Both the position numbers and the translations under genes were made by a program. Positions 1 to 5,019 of a DNA stretch of 9,203 nt are shown here, piece by piece. The notes beneath the pieces are model-generated. The model ran no database searches. It had not been told where the DNA came from and was given only the letters and a program-made list of their open reading frames with translations. Where the stretch lies: contig CAZEJK010000203.1 in the NCBI GenBank assembly GCA_964512045.1, forward strand, positions 1-9,203. Direction: 5' to 3'. Each line of letters begins with the position of its first letter. Within the stretch, counting starts at the first letter, position 1. Source of the DNA: CAZEJK01 sp964512045. Its GTDB lineage: Bacteria > Acidobacteriota > Thermoanaerobaculia > Thermoanaerobaculales > Sulfomarinibacteraceae.

Positions 1-1545
1 TCGCTGGTGGGACTGCTTGCCGGATGTTACGGCCAGCCGGTGGGGTTCGACTCGCAGGCGCCTCCGGGTCAGATGCGCACGGCGTACCAAAGCGAGATGG
101 AGCAGCCGCTGCCGGTGGACCGGGAGCAGTACGAGCATCTGCCGGAGAACCCGTTCCGGTCCGTCGCAGCGTTTCCGCTGTCCACCTTCTCCGTCGACGT
201 GGACACAGCGGGGTATGCGAACGTGCGGCGCCTGATCAACGGCGGGAACCGTCCACCCGTTGATGCGGTTCGCATCGAGGAGCTGATCAACTACTTCGAC
301 TACGACTATCCCGAGCCGGACAACCAGCATCCGTTCTCGGTGTCGTGGGAGGCGGCCGCCTGTCCCTGGCAGCCAGAGCACCGGCTGGTTCGGATCGGTC
401 TGAAGGCACGCTTGATCGACTGGACGGACCGGCCGGCGAGCAACCTGGTGTTTCTGCTCGACGTGTCGGGCTCCATGAGTGCGCCGAACAAGCTCCCGCT
501 GGTCAAGAAGAGCGTGCGCCTGTTGCTCGAGACGCTCGGTGAGAACGATCGGGTCGCGGTGGTGGTGTACGCCGGGGCCGCCGGGCTCGTGCTGGAGCCC
601 ACGCCGTGTGATCAGGCGCAGACCGTCCTCGAGGCGTTGGACATGCTCCAGGCCGGTGGTAGCACGGCGGGTGGGGCCGGCATTCAGCTGGCCTACCAGG
701 TGGCGCAGGAGAGCTTCATCCCGGGCGGCATCAACCGGGTGATCCTGTGTACGGATGGCGACTTCAACGTCGGGGTGAGCGACCAGGGATCGTTGGTCCG
801 GATGGTGGAGGAGCGGGCGGCGCACGGGGTCTTCCTGACCGTGCTCGGCTTCGGCATGGGCAACCTCCAGGACTCGACCCTGGAGAAGCTGGCCGATCGC
901 GGCAACGGCAACTACGGCTACATCGACTCGGAGCTGGAGGCCCGGAAGGTGCTGGTGGCCGAGGCGGGTGGCACGCTGATGACGGTGGCCAAGGATGTGA
1001 AGGTGCAGGTCGAGCTCAACCCGGCCAAGGTTGCGGCGTACCGGCTGCTCGGCTATGAGAACCGGTTGCTCGACAGCACGGACTTCAACGACGATCGGGT
1101 CGACGCGGGTGAGATCGGTGCAGGGCACGCGGTCACCGCGCTGTATCAGGTGGTCCCGGTCGGGGTTACGATCGATCTCCCGGACGTTGATCCGCTCCGT
1201 TACCAGGCGAGCCCCGAGGTCGAGGGAACCACCGGCAGCGACGAGCTGATGTTCGTCAAGCTCCGGTACAAGCAGCCGGATGGCGAGACAAGCTCGCTGA
1301 TCACCATGCCAGTTGCAGATGACGTCAGCGATCCGCCGAGCGAGGATCTCCGGTTCGCGGCCTCCGTTGCTGCCTTCGGCATGTTGCTCCGCTCTTCAGA
1401 GCACTGCGGGAGCGCCGACTGGCAGATGGTGTCGGAGCTTGCCGAGGAGGGTCGCGGGCTCGATCCGAACGGGTACCGGGAGGACTTCATCGAGCTGGTC
1501 GGACGGGCACGACGGGTTGTTGGGAGCCGCGAGGTGACCGAGTAG
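1..1545 (+). CDS. YfbK-family VWA domain lipoprotein, 5' end cut by window edge
   Basis: This is the greater part of a von Willebrand factor A protein of the YfbK type. The frame is open from base 1 and reads S-L-V-G-L-L-A-G-C, so the window opens inside a lipoprotein signal peptide. The lipobox cysteine is at bases 25-27, and the real start codon lies upstream; the GTG at 7 would leave no signal peptide. Counting residues from base 7, an N-terminal YfbK-type region follows (about 45-130, with the family-typical ENPF and FSVDVDTA stretches). Next comes a VWA domain (about 145-310) with a complete MIDAS: D152-x-S154-x-S156, T220 in GGST, and D250 in TDGD. The C-terminal part (about 325-505) matches the YfbK C-terminal domain (DUF3520 type), with FGMLLR and GYREDFIELV. 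The VWA fold should bind a divalent metal and a protein ligand at the cell envelope; the cellular role is poorly defined. A 106-nt gap separates it from the next gene, so it is probably outside the downstream unit. Confidence 0.9.
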   Translation, partial: SLVGLLAGCYGQPVGFDSQAPPGQMRTAYQSEMEQPLPVDREQYEHLPENPFRSVAAFPLSTFSVDVDTAGYANVRRLINGGNRPPVDAVRIEELINYFDYDYPEPDNQHPFSVSWEAAACPWQPEHRLVRIGLKARLIDWTDRPASNLVFLLDVSGSMSAPNKLPLVKKSVRLLLETLGENDRVAVVVYAGAAGLVLEPTPCDQAQTVLEALDMLQAGGSTAGGAGIQLAYQVAQESFIPGGINRVILCTDGDFNVGVSDQGSLVRMVEERAAHGVFLTVLGFGMGNLQDSTLEKLADRGNGNYGYIDSELEARKVLVAEAGGTLMTVAKDVKVQVELNPAKVAAYRLLGYENRLLDSTDFNDDRVDAGEIGAGHAVTALYQVVPVGVTIDLPDVDPLRYQASPEVEGTTGSDELMFVKLRYKQPDGETSSLITMPVADDVSDPPSEDLRFAASVAAFGMLLRSSEHCGSADWQMVSELAEEGRGLDPNGYREDFIELVGRARRVVGSREVTE

Positions 1546-1651
1546 CTGCGGAGAGCAGGCTCGTCTCCCGACCGCGAGCGTGTGAGCCCAGAGGCGCCAC
1601 GTCAACATGAAACCTTGGATCTGCGCTACGATCCCCTGAGGAGGATCAGCA
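1546..1651 (+). other. Short intergenic region before the lipoprotein gene
   Basis: This 106-nt gap holds a strong ribosome binding site at its right end but no terminator I would defend. The only stem near the VWA stop codon is a 5-bp GGAGA/TCTCC pair at 1550-1568 with a 9-nt loop and no T tract. TACGAT at 1627-1632 resembles a sigma-70 -10 box, but no matching -35 box is visible. If the downstream genes have their own promoter, this gap and the 2986-3126 gap are the likeliest places for it. Confidence 0.4.
1638..1644 (+). promoter_or_regulatory. Shine-Dalgarno site of the 1652 gene
   Basis: GAGGAGG lies 7 nt ahead of the GTG at 1652. It is the best ribosome binding site in the window and settles the GTG start, which also gives a proper lipoprotein signal peptide. 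Confidence 0.8.
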
Positions 1652-2263
1652 GTGGGCGATCTACGGTTTCGATGGCTGTTTGTGGGAGCGAGTGTCGTCT
1701 TCGCTTTGGCCTGTCAACCCGAGTCGCAACCTGAGGTCTCAGTGACGCCCACAGCGTCAGCGGGTGCTGCAGTCACGCCGGCGCCGACAGTGACACCCAT
1801 CCCGATGCTTCAGGCACCGTTCACTCCTGACCAGATCCGCGAGGAGTGGGTGGCCGGGTTGCACCTGCGGCTGCGACGGGTGACACCAGACGGCCAGGGT
1901 GAGGAGCGCTGGCGGGTTGTCGAGGCGGACGCCGATGGCTGCAGTATCGAGTTTGCCACGTTCGACGACGGCGGCGAGCTGACCTCGAAGGTCGTTCGAC
2001 GGAGTAGCTGGACACAGCTGCGCGACCACGCGGTCTGGCCGCGGGCGATCGCGAAGCGCGAGCGAGGGTCGCACGAGAGCCGTTTCGGAGTCCTCGAGGG
2101 ATGGTGGTACGAGGTGTTCAACGACGCCTCCGAGACGACCACACGACTGTTCTTCGCCGATGACATGCCCGGGGCGCCGGTGTGGCTGCAGCAGACCCGT
2201 GACGGCGAGCCGGTCATGGAGCTGGAGCAGATCGAGCGGGGCGTCGAGGAGATGACGCCGTGA
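1652..2263 (+). CDS. Hypothetical lipoprotein, 203 aa
   Basis: I do not recognise the family. The N-terminus is a classic lipoprotein signal: basic residues R5 and R7, a hydrophobic stretch 8-20, and a lipobox ending A18-L19-A20-C21, so C21 should be lipidated. Residues about 22-58 are rich in Pro, Thr, Ala and Val and look like a flexible tether away from the membrane. The rest (about 59-203) is one compact, charged, probably beta-rich domain with many Trp and Arg. Near its C-terminus it reads FFADDMPGAPVW and then DGEPVMELEQIE, which looks like paired beta strands. A lipid-carrier (LolA/LppX-like) fold is conceivable given the lipid pathway downstream, but no sequence match supports it. The start is fixed by GAGGAGG at 1638-1644. 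The stop overlaps the start of the TPR gene by 4 nt, so the two are probably translated together. Confidence 0.75.
   Translation: MGDLRFRWLFVGASVVFALACQPESQPEVSVTPTASAGAAVTPAPTVTPIPMLQAPFTPDQIREEWVAGLHLRLRRVTPDGQGEERWRVVEADADGCSIEFATFDDGGELTSKVVRRSSWTQLRDHAVWPRAIAKRERGSHESRFGVLEGWWYEVFNDASETTTRLFFADDMPGAPVWLQQTRDGEPVMELEQIERGVEEMTP
2246..2251 (+). promoter_or_regulatory. Shine-Dalgarno site of the TPR gene, inside the lipoprotein gene
   Basis: GAGGAG lies 8 nt before the GTG at 2260, within the last codons of the lipoprotein gene. With the 4-nt GTGA overlap it supports coupled translation of the two genes and the choice of GTG 2260. Confidence 0.6.
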
Positions 2264-2985
2264 GACGGCTGCTCGGAGTGGTCGGGCTGATGCTGTTGCC
2301 GGTCTCGGGTCTGGCCGTCGATGCTCCGGAGATGCTCCGCCAGGAACTGGAGAAGGCTCGGACAACGTACGACGCCGAGGCTGCGGCACAGGTGCTCGGG
2401 CTGGCGCGACAGCTGGACGGAGACGGCAGCACGCTCGTCACGTTGCGCGTTCGAGCCGCCCTGACGCTGGCCGAGCTGCTCCGGATCGAGCTCGAGACGG
2501 ATCAGGTGACAGAACGCAGTGAGCGGCGCCAGGTGGGTCAGCGGATCGATGCGGTGGCCGAGGAGGCGCTGTCGCTCCTCGAGGAGCTCCCCGAAAGCTC
2601 GGAACGGTGGCGGCTTCGGGCCGATTTGATCGCCACCATGATCCGCTCGGACTTCCGTGCGCAGAAGTGGGAGGACGAGCTCCGCACCTCCATCGACCGG
2701 GCTCTCGAGCTGGACCCTGAGAACCCGTACGCTATGGTGGCGGCAGCCAAGCCGCTGCTGTTTGCGCCTGAGGGCCGCGGTCACGACCCGGAGCGTGCTC
2801 TTCAACGGCTCGATCGGGCGCTCGAGCTTGCGCCCGGAATGGAGGATGCCCGGCTGCTCAACGTCCGCGCGCTGGAGCTCCTCGGTAGGACGGACGAGGC
2901 CCGGGAGGTGCTCACCGAGCTGGTCGAGGCGAACCCACACTGCCGGCCGGCTGTTCACCGCCTCCGTGAGCTGAGCGGTGATTGA
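2260..2985 (+). CDS. Secreted TPR-repeat protein
   Basis: A 241-aa mostly helical protein. Residues 1-19 form a signal peptide: R2 and R3, a Leu/Val-rich core, and a likely cleavage site after SGLA at 16-19. There is no lipobox cysteine, so the mature protein is expected to be soluble in the periplasm. The first half (about 22-130) is Leu/Glu/Arg-rich helix that may hold degenerate repeats. The second half carries recognisable tetratricopeptide repeats: about 143-170 (RALELDPENPYA), 178-200 (RALELAPG) and 203-226 (ALELLGRTDEA). TPR proteins are scaffolds for protein-protein contacts and no catalytic motif is visible. It overlaps the lipoprotein gene by 4 nt, so the pair likely act in the same envelope complex. 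Whether they belong with the polyketide genes 141 nt downstream is open; orientation and spacing allow one transcript. Confidence 0.75.
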   Translation: MRRLLGVVGLMLLPVSGLAVDAPEMLRQELEKARTTYDAEAAAQVLGLARQLDGDGSTLVTLRVRAALTLAELLRIELETDQVTERSERRQVGQRIDAVAEEALSLLEELPESSERWRLRADLIATMIRSDFRAQKWEDELRTSIDRALELDPENPYAMVAAAKPLLFAPEGRGHDPERALQRLDRALELAPGMEDARLLNVRALELLGRTDEAREVLTELVEANPHCRPAVHRLRELSGD

Positions 2986-3126
2986 CGAGCGCCGGCTGCA
3001 ATCCGACGCGCGATGGAGCGCACTTTCTCCGGTGGCAGGGAACACGGGACGTTGCCCGGTCTGTTGCCTGGTGCCGAGCGCGTCCGGAGCCGCTGACCCG
3101 CGTCGGGCCGCCGAAAGGGAGTGAGC
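2986..3126 (+). other. Intergenic region before the type III PKS gene
   Basis: This 141-nt gap is the largest between genes from 1652 to 8923 and the natural site for a promoter of the biosynthetic genes. I see no clear -35/-10 pair. TTGACG at 2982-2987 resembles a -35 box but nothing like a -10 box follows at 16-18 nt. A small CGGG/CCCG stem at 3045-3058 is too weak to call. The gap ends with the ribosome binding site for the PKS gene. Confidence 0.4.
3114..3121 (+). promoter_or_regulatory. Shine-Dalgarno site deciding the PKS start
   Basis: AAAGGGAG ends 5 nt before the ATG at 3127. It overlaps the in-frame GTG at 3121, so it supports the ATG as the real start. Starting there also puts the family-typical R-I-V-G-A-G-T-A-F-P-P strand at the very N-terminus. 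Confidence 0.7.
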
Positions 3127-4173
3127 ATGCGCATCGTTGGTGCCGGCACGGCGTTTCCGCCGCACTACTACGACCAGGAGACGCTGATCGCCGCGTTCCG
3201 CGAGCACTGGGCGGAGCGGCACTTCAACCTGGAACGGCTCGAGCGGCTGCATCGCAACGTCCTGGTGGGCGGCCGCCATCTCGCGCTCCCGCTCGAGGCG
3301 TACCCGAACCTCGAAGGGTGGGGCGCCTCCAACGACGCGTGGATCCGGGTGGCACAGGACGTGGGCGCCGAGGCCATCAGCCGGGCGCTGGAAAACGCGG
3401 GTCTCGGGCCGCGAGACGTCGATGTGCTGGTGTTCACGTCTGTGACTGGCCTGGCGACGCCATCGATCGATGCGCGTCTCGTCAACCGCCTCGGTCTGCC
3501 GCTGCGGGTGGTTCGAATGCCGCTCTTCGGCCTGGGGTGTGTGGGTGGTGCTGCGGGTCTGGCGCGGGCCGCTGACGCGGTGCTCGCGCACCCCGGCCGG
3601 GTTGCCGTGCTGCTGTCGGTGGAGCTGTGCTCGCTCACCCTCCAGCGGCGCGACCTGTCGATCCCGAACCTGATCTCCTCCGGGCTGTTCGGCGACGGGG
3701 CTGCCGCGATCGTGGTGGCCGGCGCCGATCGCGGCGGGAGCGGTCCGCAGGTGATCGCCACGCGCTCCGTACTCTACCCGGACACGGAGCGGGTCATGGG
3801 GTGGGACATCTCCGAGGATGGATTCAAGGTCGTGCTGTCCGGTGAGGTGCCCGACGTCGTTCGGCGGTACCTTCGCCGCGATGTGGACGCCTTTCTCGAG
3901 GACCACGGGCTGGATCGCAGCGACATCGCGGTCTGGCTCGCCCATCCGGGCGGTCCGAAGGTGCTCGAGGCGATGAGCGAGTGCCTCGAGCTCGATGCGA
4001 CCGCGCTGGAGCGGGCGTGGCGGACGCTGCGCGAGGTGGGCAACCTGTCGTCCACATCGGTGCTGCTGGTGCTGGCCGAGGCACTCGCTGATCCTCCACC
4101 TCCGGGGAGCTACGGCGTGGTGATGGCGATGGGTCCGGGGTTCTGCTCGGAGCAGGTGCTGGTGCAGTGGTGA
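3127..4173 (+). CDS. Type III polyketide synthase (chalcone synthase-like)
   Basis: A 348-aa homodimer-type thiolase-fold enzyme. It should condense an acyl starter with malonyl-CoA and cyclise the chain to an alkylresorcinol, alkylpyrone or similar ring. The full triad is present: Cys138 in GLGCVGG, His273 in AHPGGPKVL, and Asn306 in GNLSSTSV. Spacing matches plant chalcone synthase (Cys to His 135 here versus 139; His to Asn 33 in both). Phe188 in GLFGDGAAA corresponds to gatekeeper Phe215. By hand alignment the positions of CHS Thr132, Ser133, Thr194 and Phe265 hold Val106, Thr107, Cys168 and Val235. Loss of the second gatekeeper Phe suggests an altered and perhaps roomier pocket. The His-Pro-Gly-Gly and Gly-Asn-x-Ser-Ser motifs are also broadly shared with KAS III enzymes, but the overall match is to bacterial type III PKS. 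The methyltransferase follows directly, as in the srsAB and bpsAB pairs. Starter and product are inferred from context. Confidence 0.9.
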   Translation: MRIVGAGTAFPPHYYDQETLIAAFREHWAERHFNLERLERLHRNVLVGGRHLALPLEAYPNLEGWGASNDAWIRVAQDVGAEAISRALENAGLGPRDVDVLVFTSVTGLATPSIDARLVNRLGLPLRVVRMPLFGLGCVGGAAGLARAADAVLAHPGRVAVLLSVELCSLTLQRRDLSIPNLISSGLFGDGAAAIVVAGADRGGSGPQVIATRSVLYPDTERVMGWDISEDGFKVVLSGEVPDVVRRYLRRDVDAFLEDHGLDRSDIAVWLAHPGGPKVLEAMSECLELDATALERAWRTLREVGNLSSTSVLLVLAEALADPPPPGSYGVVMAMGPGFCSEQVLVQW

Positions 4174-4177
4174 GGTG

Positions 4178-4708
4178 ATGATCTCCAAGATCGCCTTCAC
4201 TGTGTTGGTGGCAGCCGTTGCTGTGCAGCGGCTGGTGGAGCTCGGTATCTCCCGTCGCAACCGCCGTGCACTGCTGGCGCAAGGCGGGGTTCCCGTGGGC
4301 GACGGACACTATCCGGTAATGGTGGCGCTGCACGCGAGCTTCCTGATCTCGGCGGTCGCCGAAGTGTGGCTCGTGCCCCGGCCGTGGAGGCCCGGGCTCG
4401 CCATCGCGATGCTGGCGCTGCTGTCGCTGGCGATGGTTGTCCGGGTGTGGACGATCCGAACGCTCGGCGAGCGCTGGACCACGCGCATCGTCGTGCTGCC
4501 GGGGGCGCCGATGGTGACGACTGGGCCGTACCGCTGGCTGCGGCACCCAAACTACCTGGTGGTGGTGGTGGAGCTGGTCGCGTTACCGATGGTCCACGGT
4601 GCCTGGTGGACTGCCGCGGTGTTCTCGGTGGCGAACGTTGCCCTGCTGACGTTTCGGATCCGCACCGAGGAGATGGCGTTGGCGCGGCTCGCAGGGGGCG
4701 AGCGGTGA
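4178..4708 (+). CDS. Isoprenylcysteine methyltransferase-like membrane O-methyltransferase (BpsB/SrsB type)
   Basis: A 176-aa integral membrane protein with about four or five hydrophobic segments (first at about 2-17, then 47-65, 74-90, 125-140 and 145-158). It carries the ICMT-family signature in its C-terminal half: GPYRWLRHPNY at about 116-126, followed by a Glu at about 132, then RIRTEEMAL at about 160-168. These residues form the SAM-binding and catalytic region in this family. The N-terminal QRLVELGISRRN segment resembles the shorter branch found beside type III synthases (BpsB/YpbQ of Bacillus, SrsB of Streptomyces), which O-methylate alkylpyrones and alkylresorcinols at the membrane. 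That is the likely role here. An in-frame GTG at 4175 is an alternative start, and both leave almost no gap after the PKS stop at 4173, so translation is probably coupled. The 3' end overlaps the ACP gene by 4 nt. Confidence 0.85.
   Translation: MISKIAFTVLVAAVAVQRLVELGISRRNRRALLAQGGVPVGDGHYPVMVALHASFLISAVAEVWLVPRPWRPGLAIAMLALLSLAMVVRVWTIRTLGERWTTRIVVLPGAPMVTTGPYRWLRHPNYLVVVVELVALPMVHGAWWTAAVFSVANVALLTFRIRTEEMALARLAGGER
4693..4698 (+). promoter_or_regulatory. Shine-Dalgarno site of the ACP gene
   Basis: AGGGGG lies 6 nt before the GTG at 4705, inside the end of the methyltransferase gene. It fixes the ACP start: the reading frame stays open far upstream, but that extension is only a shadow of the methyltransferase. 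Confidence 0.65.
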
Positions 4709-4953
4709 CCCGCACGGAGATCTTGCGAGAGATCGAGTCGGTGGCCCGTGAGCATCTGAACCTCGAAGGTCAGCTGACCCACGATCTGCGCTTTGCCGAG
4801 GATCTGCGTCTCGACTCGGTCCAGCTCCTGACCCTCGCGGTGGAGGTCGAGAACCGGCTCGAGGTTGCGCTCGACCCCGAGGATGATGCGGCGATTGCCA
4901 CCGTCGGAGATCTGGTGGAGGCGGTGTGGAGACGGACTGGTGACGGTGCTTGA
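4705..4953 (+). CDS. Acyl carrier protein, stand-alone, 82 aa
   Basis: A small acidic, helical carrier protein of normal ACP length. The phosphopantetheine attachment site is Ser38 in DLRLDSVQLL, followed by the recognition helix LTLAVEVENRL. The C-terminal helix region reads ATVGDLVEAVW, the usual TVGDLV ending of ACPs. A phosphopantetheinyl transferase is needed to make the holo form and none is encoded here. Its neighbours suggest it receives a fatty acyl group from the AMP ligase at 7190 and presents it to the type III PKS at 3127, instead of serving general fatty-acid synthesis. Start GTG 4705 overlaps the methyltransferase stop (GTGA). Continuing the frame upstream of 4705 gives a Gly/Ala/Arg-rich translation typical of a wrong frame, so the gene is short. 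It is easy to miss when the longest open frame is taken. Confidence 0.9.
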   Translation: MTRTEILREIESVAREHLNLEGQLTHDLRFAEDLRLDSVQLLTLAVEVENRLEVALDPEDDAAIATVGDLVEAVWRRTGDGA

Positions 4954-4979
4954 GGCGCCACGCCGCGTGCCGGGCGCCT
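4953..4979 (+). repeat. GC-rich inverted repeat between ACP and exporter genes
   Basis: AGGCGCC at 4953-4959 pairs perfectly with GGCGCCT at 4973-4979 around a 13-nt loop. The left arm begins at the last base of the ACP stop codon. There is no T tract, so it is not a standard intrinsic terminator. It could stabilise the upstream RNA or lower downstream expression. GC-rich DNA makes such stems fairly common by chance. Confidence 0.4.
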
Positions 4980-5010
4980 GCAACCCGGGCGCATTGGTCC
5001 GCACAGACCC

Positions 5011-5015
5011 GAGGG
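5011..5015 (+). promoter_or_regulatory. Shine-Dalgarno site of the RND gene
   Basis: GAGGG lies 4 nt before the ATG at 5020. No other ATG or GTG is in frame between the ACP stop and 5020, so this start is well supported although the spacing is short. Confidence 0.5.
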
Positions 5016-5019
5016 CTGG

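Noticed and set aside
1550..1568. Possible terminator after the VWA gene
   Set aside because: Only a 5-bp stem with a 9-nt loop and no T tract.
1604..1632. Possible promoter with TACGAT as -10 box
   Set aside because: No acceptable -35 box at 16-18 nt upstream; one hexamer alone is not enough.
2982..3575. Plus-strand frame of 197 codons starting at a TTG and overlapping the PKS 5' end
   Set aside because: Arg/Gly/Pro/Ala-rich out-of-frame translation; the PKS frame is secure from 3127.
1810..4260. Minus-strand open frame of 816 codons running antisense to the lipoprotein, TPR and PKS genes
   Set aside because: It is rich in His, Gln, Arg and Pro with no domain or hydrophobic pattern, as expected from the antisense of GC-biased codons. 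The sense genes are strongly supported by motifs.
4366..4704. Upstream extension of the ACP frame
   Set aside because: The frame is open but overlaps the methyltransferase and reads as Gly/Ala/Arg-rich shadow. GTG 4705 has a good ribosome binding site and gives a normal ACP length.
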